Assembly (NCBI GenBank): GCA_035771165.1 | Contig: JAWNZC010000353.1 | Span: 1,820,001-1,884,000 of the forward strand | DNA: 64,000 nucleotides | DNA from: Paragorgia papillata | Taxonomy: Eukaryota; Cnidaria; Anthozoa; Scleralcyonacea; Coralliidae | Reading direction: 5' to 3' | In this document: positions 47,250-57,881 of the stretch, piece by piece | How the letters are laid out: each line of letters begins with the position of its first letter | Numbering within the stretch: the stretch's first letter is position 1 | The notes under the pieces: model-generated | Told to the model about the DNA's origin: nothing | Database searches by the model: none | The model's input: the letters and a program-made list of their open reading frames with translations, nothing else | Position numbers and translations under genes: made by a program

Positions 47250-47970
47250 CCATTTTCAGATCCGTAGGTCAGTCCGTTTTGCTTTTGCTGTTTTCATACC
47301 GCTATAATGGTTTCCAAGTGACCGCGGTCTGCCACCCGAATTCAATGTGCGCTCGCCATGTTTGACCCACCTTTTCTAGGGTCGTCCCCAAGTGGGGAGA
47401 GCAGGGCCATAGACGTGTTGCCGGAGCATCTTTAGAGCACGTGTAGATACAACGACCAGCGCTTCAGGCCGCCAACGTGCATTTTTGAGACTAGCATCCT
47501 CCAGTGAACCGTCACCTGACACCGTTGCCTCTCCACCATCGCCGTTGGACTTGGACCAAGGTCAGGTCAGGTCAATAAACGATCTGCTGCTGGTACCATG
47601 TAACCTAGTGCAACCTGCCGCATGGTCGATTCGCCGGCGACTAAACCGACAACCCCATCAGTCTCTGAACTGATGTGGTGGGTGCGTGGGCACCGGGCAG
47701 GAATAAAAACAAAACCCGCTAAAGGGCGGAGGAGCTCACTCGAGCCAACTGCCACCCACCCCAACTATGGGTTCAATAGCAGATTCACGGTGGGTGTTCC
47801 AGGCGATTTGGTTGTTACCCATCTAGCGGCTGTTGGCGCACCGCGCAAGGTGCTTGCGGAGTACCCGTGGGCGATCTCCTGTTACTGGAACTTCCGGCCA
47901 ATTCGCTGCATCGACACTGACTGGCAGTCGTCTGACTAGGCCTGCCACTGCCGGCTGTTAGTGTCGACGA
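47250..47970 (-). other. GC-rich 5' region of the retrotransposon
   Basis: Conserved with 51,290-51,910 in the second unit (for example GGTGGGTGTTCCAGGCGATT and CTGGCAGTCGTCTG). Open frames in it are short; I see no ORF1 domain. Confidence 0.6.
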
Positions 47971-48598
47971 GAGTCAGTTTTCAGAGGTTGTTTTATTATA
48001 ACATCTTAAAAAGCTGCATAAAATTCGTTATACAAGATACGTTGCTCATAATGAGTGTATATTAGGGTCACTTGCGAAATCTTGATTTAAGATAGCCAGT
48101 TATCCCAAAAACTGAAGGGAAATATCAGATTAAAATTACTTTTTTAAATTAGGATGCATAAAAAAATTAGAGAGATTAATTACAAACTAAAAATCTCAGC
48201 ATATAAATGTGACAAATTATACTGCAAAGGGCTGAACAGTGTAGAATCCAGCCAAGTGGAATTCAGTGCTGTGTAGTGCATTAAAGTGCATTTAATTGCA
48301 GGGTTAGTGGATACCAAACAAAACATTTTCAGTCACGGTAAACATTGCCATATTTGAATTCTTTTGTTTCTGTAAATGCAATTTTATATGATATACAGTA
48401 AATATGGAATACAATATGACTCTATTAATTTTTTTATTTTAGTTTTTCAATGTAAGTAATGAGCGGTCTTCACCGGTTTGCAAAGATCTCTCAGGAACCA
48501 ATTATGTCGCACAAAAATCGCGTTAGGTGTTGCATTCATTTAAGTATTTGCATAAATTTCATTCCGGAATTGAGCTAAACAATTTGCAATTGATTTAC

Positions 48599-48922
48599 CT
48601 GATCCGCTATTACATAGGACACCAGCATCTTGGTAGTGCGAACACCGGTAAAGCCCCCATCCTCCATGACTACAATTGGCCAAGTACTGTTCACTTCCTG
48701 TACATCTAACGTTATATAACCATACTTGTCCACTACCATCTGGCACATCCCCACGTCGAAGAGCTGCTCTAGCTCCTGGAAAGCCAAGTTGTCGACAAAC
48801 TACATTAGCATCGTTAAAGTCCCAGCCGTCATCACAAACCGTCCCCCATCTCCCATTATAAAGGATTTCGACACGTCCAATACCAGATTTCTTAAATTGT
48901 CCTTGCAACCGGATAGGATTAC
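48599..48922 (-). CDS. SRCR domain exon, unit 1
   Basis: A single exon with acceptor CTCCATAG|GT and donor GATCAG|GTAAAT, 324 nt, the same phase at both ends, so it can be duplicated without breaking the frame. It encodes IRLQGQFKKSGIGRVEILYN, GRWGTVCDDGWDFNDANVVC, RQLGFPGARAALRRGDVPDG and later CTGSEQYLANCSHGGWG, ending DAGVLCNSGS. This is a full scavenger-receptor cysteine-rich domain with six Cys in conserved positions. SRCR domains are extracellular ligand-binding modules, multiplied in cnidarian receptor and secreted proteins. No other exon type of the host gene is recognised here. Confidence 0.8.
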
Positions 48923-49954
48923 CTATGGAGAACAGTCAGAAATTGATTTTTTATGGTAAAAATAAATGGCATAAATATTCGAAAAACAATTTATTTAAGA
49001 AAGTTAGTGCAATTCAATTAATTAGTACATGGTTATGATTGGGTTTGTTTCTACAAAAAAATCCTTGAGTAAGTATATATAAGTTTGAGGAAGTATAAAT
49101 AACAGAAATTTCTTATTCTATTTTTGGCTCAGTATGATAGCGGACATCACTGTAGATATTTTAAGCTTATAATCTTTTTTTGTAAAAATATTTAAAAAAA
49201 TGTCTTATATTAAGTTCTCAGTAACGTTGTTCTATTATAACATTTCAAAATGCTGCATAAAAATAATATATGTACATTACAGTCACTAGGGAAATTTTGA
49301 TTAAGATAGTTATCTCAAAATATACCAACTTCGTCAATAGCAGATAAAATTTCAAACGACAATAACGAAAAGCTAGCAATATTTATGTAACATCTATCTA
49401 TTTTGTTTTAAGTGTGTTTGGCCAGCAGTAATTCGCTTTTGCTGTTGCGGTGACTCAGCCAAAATACTTTTCGTTCTGTTTCATTCTTTTTATTCAGCGT
49501 TGCGTAACGCGCGTGGCGTCATGCGTGACGTAAACCGCCGCGTAACGCGTGTCGAACGGATCCGGAAGCAATTGTGCGCATTGAGTAAGCTACATAAGCT
49601 TAGTATTGAAGTATAGTTAATGCCGCGTCTTAAAAACTTATTTAGCATGATGTCGCTGAATAATATGGTTGCCGTGATCGATATGGATGGATTTATGATC
49701 GGAAAGAAGTTATTTTGCAAACGGAACTTGGCGTACTCAAAGTCGGGGAAGACGTAGGTTTCATATTCGTTCCTCTTTGACTTCAACATCTGGTGGAGTA
49801 AACTTGACGAGCGAGATCGGAAGAGCTGTCTTTTCGTAAAAAAAAAATATTCACAAACTCCCTATAGGTGTACCATTAGGCACTAAAGCTATTCCAATAG
49901 GTAACCTCTAGAATATCGTAAAGTTTTATATATCGCCAAGTTTGACTTAATAAA

Positions 49955-50176
49955 GAGTCGGTAGAAGCGTACAAGGACGGACGTTTTGAACACGACTTAC
50001 TTTCTAAATTGAGAATTCCATCCATCAACTTAGGCTGCCTAATACCTGAACATTTATTCGGTGCCTTAACATGGCTGGAAACGTGTGGAAATCACACAGA
50101 AATCAATGCGTACCACCATTGCGCCAAAGTGGAAGTGGAAGCTTTCAGAAGATGGTTGACCCGTCATAAACAGTAA
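49955..50176 (+). CDS. Unidentified 74-codon terminal exon, unit 1
   Basis: Open segment ending in a stop: ESVEAYKDGRFEHDLLSKLR, then IPSINLGCLIPEHLFGALTW, LETCGNHTEINAYHHCAKVE and VEAFRRWLTRHKQ. Amino-acid composition and regular helix-like pattern look like real coding sequence. The second tandem unit carries the same open segment without change of frame. I do not recognise the family, and upstream in-frame stops mean earlier exons must lie elsewhere. Confidence 0.35.
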   Translation, partial: ESVEAYKDGRFEHDLLSKLRIPSINLGCLIPEHLFGALTWLETCGNHTEINAYHHCAKVEVEAFRRWLTRHKQ

Positions 50177-50204
50177 CTTTTTAAGCTACGTTCAAAAAAC
50201 TTTT

Positions 50205-50592
50205 AAGCCAGAGTAGCGTTGAAGGTGATATCCAGCGCGTTCTGCGCATGAACGAAGCTAATGTTTACTTCTTCGTTTACACAAATATATACTGATATCT
50301 TATTCAAGATTGTAAGCTTTTCTTGATTCTTCTTCATTACTTGTACCCCAAACACAACATTTTCAGAAGAAATAGAAGAAATCCGAAGAGGTATCCTTGT
50401 TGAATCGCTTAATTTTCTGCCACGTTGCTTCGAACGGTTTTCTCAAGACATATGACATTCATAGATAATTACATGAAGTACTCATCTCAGGCTGATTACT
50501 TCATGTAATTATCTACGAATGGTGCCCAAAACAAAGATGGCGGATCATGCGCAGACCGCGCTGGATATCACCTTTAAACTACGTCTGAGCCC
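50205..50592. mobile_element. Foldback MITE, unit 1
   Basis: AAGGTGATATCCAGCGCG near the left end pairs with CGCGCTGGATATCACCTTT near the right end. Inside is a second perfect hairpin TAGATAATTACATGAAGTA / TACTTCATGTAATTATCTA (about 50,463-50,515). Confidence 0.65.
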
Positions 50593-50725
50593 CTTGTATT
50601 TCTTCGCCACATTTAACCCCTGACAAGATTTCCTCTATATTATGCCCGGAATACAACACAAGTATTTCATTGCACTCTGTATTGGTTTGGTGTTTTTTAA
50701 ACAGTTTTGTTTTGTTTTATGATAA

Positions 50726-50776
50726 ACGACCCAACGTTTCGACACTCCGATCTAGTGTCTTCATCAGGGGTGATCG
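50726..50776 (-). ncRNA. Penelope-type hammerhead-like motif, unit 1
   Basis: On the minus strand: ACCC, CTGATGA, one extra A, stem II GACACT/AGTGTC (six perfect pairs, AGATCGG loop), GAAA, minimal CGT, T, and GGGT, which pairs with ACCC as stem I. The extra base before stem II and the loopless stem III make activity uncertain, but the pattern CTGATGA-N-stem-GAAACGT recurs in Penelope-like elements. The surrounding 50,640-50,905 sequence is probably a Penelope-derived terminal fragment. Confidence 0.45.
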
Positions 50777-50908
50777 TTGTGAAGACAGGTCTCATATTTA
50801 TACTCTCATACAACCATTGATGACGTTGCCTATTAACATGATACAAATAGGCTTCCGGCAGTAGACCGCCGTCATCACGATTTAATGAGCGTCGGCGCTA
50901 TTGATGCG

Positions 50909-51290
50909 GTATACGAGCAACCATGATGCACCCGTTTATGGCGCGCGGGGAGCTTTCGAGCCTCACCGCAATGTCAGATTTCATTACAATAGCCACTCCG
51001 TGGAGTCGTTTCAGTTCTTCTGGAAGTCCGCTCCAGAAATACGTGTAACCTGAATTCTTTTCCGTAAGTTGACCGCTGTCCGCAAAGCGTGTTTCACTCA
51101 GGGCCGCGATGTCGATCTGGTATCTTTGCAGTTCCAGTGCCACCAGAGCTGTTCGCCGTACAGTCGTAGTTTTATCTTGCAACGTTCGGACATTCCATTG
51201 TCCGATCCGTAGGTTAATCCGTTTTGTTTTTCCTGTTTTCATACCGCTATAATGGTTTCCAACTGACCGCGGTCTGCCACCCGGATTCAA
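50909..51290 (-). pseudogene. Truncated retrotransposon endonuclease, unit 2
   Basis: Only the endonuclease N-terminus survives: KTKRINLRIGQWNVRTLQDK, RYQIDIAALSETRFADSGQL and GVAIVMKSDIAVRLESSPRA, cut off at the duplication joint. Its 5' region (51,290-51,910) matches 47,250-47,970. Confidence 0.8.
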
Positions 51291-52244
51291 TGTGTGCTCG
51301 CCATTTTTTACCCACCTTTTCTAAGGTCGTCCCCAAGTGGGGAGAGCAGGGCCATCACTAAATAAGGCTGCACAAATAATTTAGAGCACGTGTAGATACA
51401 ACGACCAGTGCTTCAGGCCGCCAACGTGCAGTTTTGAGACTAGCATCCTCCAGTGAACCGTTGACACCGTTGCCTCTCCACCATCGCCGTTGGACGTGGA
51501 CCAAGGTCAGGTCAGGTCAATAAACGATCTGCCACTGGTACCATGTAACCCAGTGCAACCTGCCCCATGGTCGAGTCGCCGGCGACTAAACCGACAACCC
51601 CATCAGTCTCTGAACTGATGTGGTGGGTGTGTGGGCACCCGGCAGGAATAAAAACAAAACCCGCTAAAGGGCGGATGGGCTCACTCGAGCCAACGGCCAC
51701 CCACCCCAACTATGGGTTAAATAGCAGAGTCACGGTGGGTGTTCCAGGCGATTTGGTTGTTACCCATCTAACGGTGTTGGCGCACGGCGCAATGTGCTTG
51801 CGGAGTACCCATGGGCGAGCTCCTGTTACTGGAGCTTCCGGCCAATTCGCTGAATCGACACTGACTGGCAGTCGTCTGGCTAGGCCTGCCACTGCCGGCT
51901 GTTAGTGTCGACGAGTGTCAGTTTTCAGCGAGGTTGTTTTATTATAACAATTTAAAAAGCTGCATAAAATTCGTTATATACGATACGTTGCTCATAATGT
52001 GTGCATATTAGGGTCACTTGGGAAATCTTGATTTAAGATAGACAGTCATCTCAGAAACTGAACGGAAATATACTAATTTCGTCAATATCAGATAAAAATT
52101 ACTTTTTTAAATGAGGATGGATAGAAAAAAATTAGAGAAATTAATAACAAACTAAAAATCTCAGCATGTAAATGTGACAAATTATACTGCAAAGGGCTGA
52201 ACAGTGTAGAATCCAGCGAAGTGGAATTGAGTGTTTGGTAGTGC

Positions 52245-52390
52245 ATTACATGCTAACGCACATTGCCATAATTATTCCAATCGGTATCTGACTGGTCTAT
52301 TGCGTAAAAGCTTAAGCACAGAAAACAGAGCTCATCATGACAAGGAATTGCCAGAATTAGTGTTGATTAAAGGAAGCGATAAAGTGCAGT
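52245..52390 (+). other. Extra segment present only in unit 2
   Basis: Unit 1 passes directly from GTGCATTAAAGTGCA to AGGGTTAGTGG; unit 2 has about 150 bp more, flanked by GTGCATTA and AAGTGCA. The segment reads open (NAHCHNYSNRYLTGLLRKSL, STENRAHHDKELPELVLIKG) but I do not recognise it. It could be an insertion in unit 2 or a deletion in unit 1. Confidence 0.45.
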
Positions 52391-52696
52391 TAATTGGAGG
52401 GTTAGTGGATACCAAACAAAGAAATTTCGGTCACGGTAAACATTGCCATATTTGAATTTTTTTGTTTCTGTAAATGCAATTTTATATGATATACAGTAAA
52501 TATGGAATACAATATGACTCTATTAATTTTTTGATTTTAGTTTTTCAATGTAAGTAATGAGCGGTCTTCACCGGTTTGCAAAGATCTCTCAGGAACCAAT
52601 TAGGTCGCACAAAACTCGCGGTAGGTGTTGCATGCATTTACGTATTTGCATCAATTTCTTTCCGGAATTGAGCTAAACAATTTGCAATTGATTTAC

Positions 52697-53020
52697 CTGA
52701 TCCGCTATTACATAGGACACCAGCATCTCGGTAGTGCGGACACCCGGTTCTCCCCCATCCTCCATGACTACAATTGGCCAAGTACTGTTCACTTCCTGTA
52801 CATTGAACGCCAGCTAACCATACTTGTCCACTACCATCTGGCACATCCCCACCTGGAAGAGCTGCTCTAGCTCCTGGAAAGCCAAGTTGTGGACAAACTA
52901 CATTAGCATCGTTAAAGTCCCAGCCGTAATCACAAACCGTCCCCCATCTCCCATTATAAAGGATTTCGACACGTCCAATACCAGATTTCTTAAATTGTCC
53001 TTGCAATCGGATAGGATTAC
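52697..53020 (-). CDS. SRCR domain exon, unit 2
   Basis: Same 324-nt exon and splice sites as in unit 1: VEILYNGRWGTVCDYGWDFN, VVCPQLGFPGARAALPGGDV, VQCTGSEQYLANCSHGGWGR and TGCPHYRDAGVLCNSGS. All six Cys are kept. It differs from the unit 1 domain at several surface positions (Asp to Tyr in CDDGW, RQ to PQ, RRGD to PGGD, YNVR to AGVQ, GLYRCSHYQ to GRTGCPHYR), so the two domains have begun to diverge faster than the non-coding DNA around them. Confidence 0.8.
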
Positions 53021-54023
53021 CTATGGAGAACAGTCAGAAATTGAATTTTTTATGGTAAAAATAAATGGCATAAATATTCGAAAAACAACTTATTTAAGAA
53101 AGTTAGTGCAATTCGATTAAGTAATACATGATTATGATTGGGTTTGTTTCTACAAAAAAAGCCTTGAGTAAGTATATATAAGTTTGAGGAAGTATAAATA
53201 ACAGGAATTTTGTATTCTATTTTTGGCTCATATGATATAGCGGACATCATTGTAGATATTTTAAGCTGATAATCTTTTTTTGTAAAAAAATCTTTAAAAA
53301 TGTCTTATATTAAGTTCTCAGTAAGGTTGTTCTATTATAACATAACATTTCAAAATGCTGCATAAAAATAATATATGTACATTACAGTCACTAGGGAAAT
53401 TTTGATTAAGATAGTTATCTCAAAATATACCAACTTCGTCAATAGCAGATAAAATTTCAAACGACAATAACGAAAAGCTAGCAATATTTATGTAACATCT
53501 ATCTATTTTGTTTTAAGTGTGTTTGCGGTGACTCAGCCAAAATACTTTTCGTTCTGTTTCATTCTATTTATTCAGCGTTGCGTAACGCGTGACGTAACCC
53601 GCCGCGTAACGCGTGTCGAACGGATCCGGAAGCAATTGTGCGCATCGAGTAAGCTACATAAGCTTAGTGTTGAAGTATAGTTAATGCAGCGTCTTAAAAA
53701 AACATATTTAGCATGATGTCGCTGAAAAATAAGGTTGCCGTGATCGATATGGATGGATTAATGATCGGAAAAAAATTATTTTGCAAACGGAACTTGGCGT
53801 ACTCAAAGTCTGGGTAGACTCCGTAGGTTTCATATTCGTTCCACTTTGACTTCAACATCTGGTGGAGTAAACATGACGAGCGAGATCGGAAGAGCTGTCT
53901 TTTCGTAAAAAAAAAATATTCACAAACTCCCTATAGGTGTACCATTAGGCACTAAAGCTATTCCAATAGGTAACCTCTAGAATATCGTAAAGTTTTATAT
54001 ATCGCCAAGTTTGACTTAATAAA

Positions 54024-54245
54024 GAGTCGGTAGAAGCGTACAAGGACGGACGTTTTGAACACGACTTACTTTCTAAATTGAGAATTCCATCCATCAACTT
54101 AGGCTGCCTAATACCTGAACATTTATTCGGTGCCTTAACATGGCTGGAAACGTGTGGAAATCACACAGAAATCAATGCGTACCACCATTGCGCCAAAGTG
54201 GAAGTGGAAGCTTTCAGAAGATGGTTGACCCGTCATAAACAGTAA
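54024..54245 (+). CDS. Unidentified 74-codon terminal exon, unit 2
   Basis: Direct duplicate of the open segment at 49,955-50,176, same length and same stop, with the same residues (ESVEAYKDGRFEHDLLSKLR ... RRWLTRHKQ) as far as I can compare. Confidence 0.35.
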   Translation, partial: ESVEAYKDGRFEHDLLSKLRIPSINLGCLIPEHLFGALTWLETCGNHTEINAYHHCAKVEVEAFRRWLTRHKQ

Positions 54246-54274
54246 CTTTTTTAAGCTACGTTCAAAAAACTTTT

Positions 54275-54667
54275 AAGCCAGAGTAGCGTTGAAGGTGATA
54301 TCCAGCGCGTTCCTGCGCATGAACGAAGCTAATGTTTTACTTCTTCGTTTACACAAATATATACTGATATCTTATTCAAGATTGTAAGCTTTTCTTGATT
54401 CCTCTTCATTACTTGTACCCCAAACACAAACATTTTCAGAAGAAATAGAAGAAATCCGAAGAGGTATCCTTGTTGAATCGCTTAATTTTCTGCCACGTTG
54501 CTTCGAACGGTTTTCTCAAGACATATGACATTCATAGATAATTACATGAAGTACTCATCTCAGGCTGATTACTTCATGTAATTATCTACGAATGGTGCCC
54601 AAAACAAAGATGGCGGATCATGCGCAGACTCGCGCTGGATATCACCTTTAAACTACGTCTGAGCCCC
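54275..54667. mobile_element. Foldback MITE, unit 2
   Basis: Second copy of the MITE at 50.2-50.6 kb, with a few single-base length differences. Confidence 0.65.
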
Positions 54668-54798
54668 TTGTATTTCTTCGCCACATTTAACCCCTGACAA
54701 GATTTCCTCTATATTATGCCCGGAATACAACACAAGTATTTCATTGCACTCTGTATTGGTTTGGTGTTTTTTAAACAGTTTTGTTTTGTTTTATGATA

Positions 54799-54850
54799 AA
54801 CGACCCAACGTTTCGACACTCCGATCTAGTGTCTTCATCAGGGGTGATCG
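54799..54850 (-). ncRNA. Penelope-type hammerhead-like motif, unit 2
   Basis: Same elements and same extra base as the motif in unit 1; duplicated with the unit. Confidence 0.45.
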
Positions 54851-54982
54851 TTGTGAAGACAGGTCTCATATTTATACTCTCATACAACCATTGATGACGT
54901 TGCCTATTAACATGATACAAATAGGCTTCCAGCAGTAGACCGCCGTCATCACGATTTAATGAGCGTCGGCGCTATTGATGCG

Positions 54983-55462
54983 CCAAGCTCTTTGGTGATA
55001 ATGTGGATTCATAGTGATAATTTTTTAATTATCTCTCGTAATCTCATGGTTCGTTTAGCACGCGTGCTCCGAAAAAGCAGAATTTTCCTTCTTTGAAAAG
55101 AAAACCGCTTTTTGGTGCTCTTTTAAACGCGCGCCAAACTGTATAACGTCACTGTATGACGTCATTGTTCGGCCATCTTGGGTTACGCCATTTTGGATTT
55201 GTGACGTCATTAGATCAACTTTAAGTGCCTCTATGGCCTGTGGGGTCTTTACATATTTAAATAATTTAGGTTAAAAGAAATGTTTCCCCCGAAATTTTTT
55301 CTCAAAAATATTAAATCCCCTCCCATTGACAGCGCTCCGAAGTTGGCCAAATCAGCCCCAAATCGCGCCATTTTGAAAGTTAAACCGTTTGTCTTGGGCC
55401 TGGGCTCTAATTGATAGAGCTACGTCACAGTCGGAACGGAAGCCACACCATAAGACAATCCA
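54983..55462. other. No gene seen
   Basis: Unique-looking sequence with several TGACGTCA-like sites (GTGACGTCATT, TATGACGTCATT near 55,155-55,210). No open frame of note. Confidence 0.4.
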
Positions 55463-55959
55463 CCAAAATAAAAAGGACAGATAATCTTCGATCTGCGCGC
55501 AGTTTATGGAAATTATTTTGAAATAGAGACTTGCGGAAACTGTATTCGTGGAGCGACTAATAATTTAAAGGTAAGTACATTCGATTATTTCTGTATTTTC
55601 ATTAAATAGTGAGTTAAATTGCAGACTTTTGATGTTGTCATTGTTAAAATGGCGCATGTAACAATCATTTCCGAAACATAAAGTCAAAACTAACCCTGTA
55701 ACTCAAAAATAAACATGTTTTGTGCTTTTTGGTCGCAATATTTGGAATCCCAAGTGGAATATCTACAAAACTGTCGGTAATTTTACATCAGTTTACTCGC
55801 CTATTTGACAAAAATGCTCATTGGTCTAACGAGTACGACATCATCGCCATTGTTATTGTCGAAGCTCGCAGCATAGAAAATCCAGAATATATTGTCTTCT
55901 GGATTGTCTATGCTTGCAGTCAAGACTAACCCTTGCCTCTTGAATCTTGTGTGCACAGT

Positions 55960-56245
55960 TTACAAAACTGACTCTATTTGTAAACCAGCGTAATATGTTA
56001 CATATGTATCAAACTGTTGAATAACTTTATCAAGAATTCTAAGTGTCCAGGAATGATCTTTGTAAACAGTCACTGACTTTGTTATCATGGGGTCCTTGGC
56101 ACAGTCTTTCTTTCTTTGTTGCAAGTAAACAACTCTTAAAGATTCTTCATCGCCTTTCACTAATGTCCAACCAAAAGGAAGACCAATGCTATTAATGGTG
56201 TTAACTAAGTCTTTAAGGATTTGTGGTTGGATAACTGTTTATAGG
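55960..56245 (-). pseudogene. Unidentified exon in the left arm of palindrome C
   Basis: Minus-strand reading PQILKDLVNTINSIGLPFGW followed by VKGDEESLRVVYLQQRKKDC, AKDPMITKSVTVYKDHSWTL and RILDKVIQQF. The same protein is read on the plus strand in the right arm. A splice-like ATAAACAG precedes it. I do not recognise the family; its presence in both arms suggests an element-borne gene. Confidence 0.4.
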
Positions 56246-56697
56246 TGCAGCAAGTGGTTGACATCTCTTGTTGTGTCCAGTGCAATTGCTGTTGGTATTA
56301 TTCGAATAAGCTTGTTCTGTCATTAAGTATTTCACCCATTGAAACTGGTACTAAGACAGGGGGACTGTCTCTGTCTGAAAAAGGATAAACATTAAAAGCA
56401 ATTTCATTTAATGTACTGGTACCAAAATTGATTTTTTTTTTATTGTCTGGATAGTCATCTTTAAGGTATTATACTATACCTAGTAACATTGCTATAAAGT
56501 AATAGTATAAACCAACTAGTGGACTTATATTTTAAGCTTTATCATATAGATATTGACAAAACACATTGTTAAACATGTTCATACATAAAAGATGGCTAAC
56601 TTTTTCTTCATATTTTAAATGACAGGATTGGAGAGACAAACTTTAATTTCTTGCATTATATTGTTAATATCCTTGTCCATTCTCATCGTTCAGTTTA

Positions 56698-56767
<70 letters not shown>
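56698..56767. repeat. (TA)n microsatellite
   Basis: About 35 TA units in the spacer of palindrome C, directly before a MITE. Confidence 0.95.
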
Positions 56768-56770
<3 letters not shown>

Positions 56771-57176
56771 GCATATACCTCGCAGGTGAATAGTGCATTT
56801 CGCGCAATCTGATTGGTTCCTCTAGCTCGGGATATCCTGCACTATTCACCTGCAGGCAAAACAAGATGGCGACCAGTTTTGCTTTGTTTACCGAGGCAGG
56901 AGATTTTGCTGATAAACAAGGGTGATGTAGTAGAATAACGAGAAAAGTCAACAAAATTAAGTAGAAGAGTGTCCACAGGTATGTTTCTTTACAATTTTCT
57001 AGCCATTAATATATTCAACAGCTGTAAAAACTGTTTTGTCGACAAATAATTGGGTACACCGAGTTGCTGGCGGCCGACGGCGACGGCCGTGTCTTGTTTA
57101 TACTCTTGTATAAACATACCGAAAAATATAAGAATGTTAAACTTGTTATTTCATTTATGAGGTATATGCTAAAACA
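56767..57176. mobile_element. MITE with TTTAGCATATACCTC ends
   Basis: TTAGCATATACCTC at the left and GAGGTATATGCTAA at the right form a 14-bp TIR. Repeated GGTGAATAGTG/CACTATTCACC hairpins occur inside and just beyond the right end (57,175-57,275). Confidence 0.65.
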
Positions 57177-57600
57177 ATTATTCACCTCAGTGTCGGTGAA
57201 TAGTGTGGATATTCACCTCGCCGAAGTGGCTCGGTGAATATCCAGCACTATTCACCTCCACTTCGGTGAATAATTGTTAAATATTTAGAGAGAGACACAC
57301 ACACTCGCACACATACAGACCGTACATGTATGGCATCCATATTCTAAAGTTCTATTCGTAGATAGTCACTGCCAATGAGGTGCACAATAGTCCACTAGTT
57401 GGTTTATACTATTACTTTATAGCAATGTTACTAGGTATAGTATAATACCTTAATGAAGACTATCCAGACAATAAAAAAAATTCAATTTTGGTACATTAAA
57501 TGAAATACTTAATGACTGAACAAGCTTATTTGAATAATACCAACAGCAATTGCACTGGACACAACAACAGATGTCAACCACTTGCTGCACCTATAAACAG

Positions 57601-57881
57601 TTATCCAACCACAAATCCTTAAAGACTTAGTTAACACCATTAATAGCGGTGGTCTTCCTTTTGGTTGGATATTAGTGAAAGGCGATGAAGAATCTTTAAG
57701 AGTTGTTTACTTGCAACAAAGAAAGAAAGACTGTGCCAAGGATCCCATGATAACAAAGTCAGTGACTGTTTACAAAGATCATTCCTGGACACTTAGAATT
57801 CTTGATAAAGTTATTCAACAGTTTGATAGTCAAGGATTAGAAGGTTTAAAGCAGCAAATAATAAAATTTACATCGTATTAG
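57601..57881 (+). pseudogene. Unidentified exon in the right arm of palindrome C
   Basis: PQILKDLVNTINSGGLPFGW, ILVKGDEESLRVVYLQQRKK, DCAKDPMITKSVTVYKDHSW and a tail QGLEGLKQQIIKFTSY before a stop. It differs from the left-arm copy at a few residues (Ile/Gly, Thr/Ile), so the arms have diverged. Confidence 0.4.

Larger units (their letters stand above)
44580..47970 (-). mobile_element. APE-endonuclease non-LTR retrotransposon (RTE/Nimb-like), defective
   Basis: Inserted in an SRCR-array unit: 44,460-44,575 matches 49,027-49,140 and the match resumes near 47,975 as at 49,225. On the minus strand it has a GC-rich 5' region, an endonuclease, an RT with an internal deletion, and a C-terminal domain. 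Domain order and motif style fit the RTE or I/Nimb groups; I cannot choose between them. Confidence 0.75.
46964..50908. repeat. Tandem duplication, unit 1 (3.9 kb)
   Basis: Runs from GTATACGAACAACCATGATG inside the retrotransposon endonuclease to GCGTCGGCGCTATTGATGCG, where unit 2 begins. Contains the retroelement 5' part, an SRCR exon, an unidentified exon and two MITE-like repeats. The 49.8-50.9 kb part is almost identical in unit 2. Confidence 0.9.
50909..54982. repeat. Tandem duplication, unit 2 (4.1 kb)
   Basis: Direct copy of unit 1, beginning in the endonuclease at GTATACGAGCAACCATGATG and ending at the same GCGCTATTGATGCG. About 130-150 bp longer, mainly from extra sequence near 52,245-52,390. 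Confidence 0.9.

Noticed and set aside
47567..47764. Repeated 65-codon frame (also at 51,512-51,709) as a conserved small protein
   Set aside because: It lies in the 5' region of the duplicated retrotransposon; conservation follows from recent duplication, and GC-rich sequence opens several frames there.
49814..49826. AGATCGGAAGAGC, identical to the common start of sequencing adapters
   Set aside because: The same 13 bases occur at 53,883-53,895 in the second tandem unit within identical flanking sequence, and the bases that follow do not continue as adapter, so a genomic origin is more likely; raw reads would settle it.
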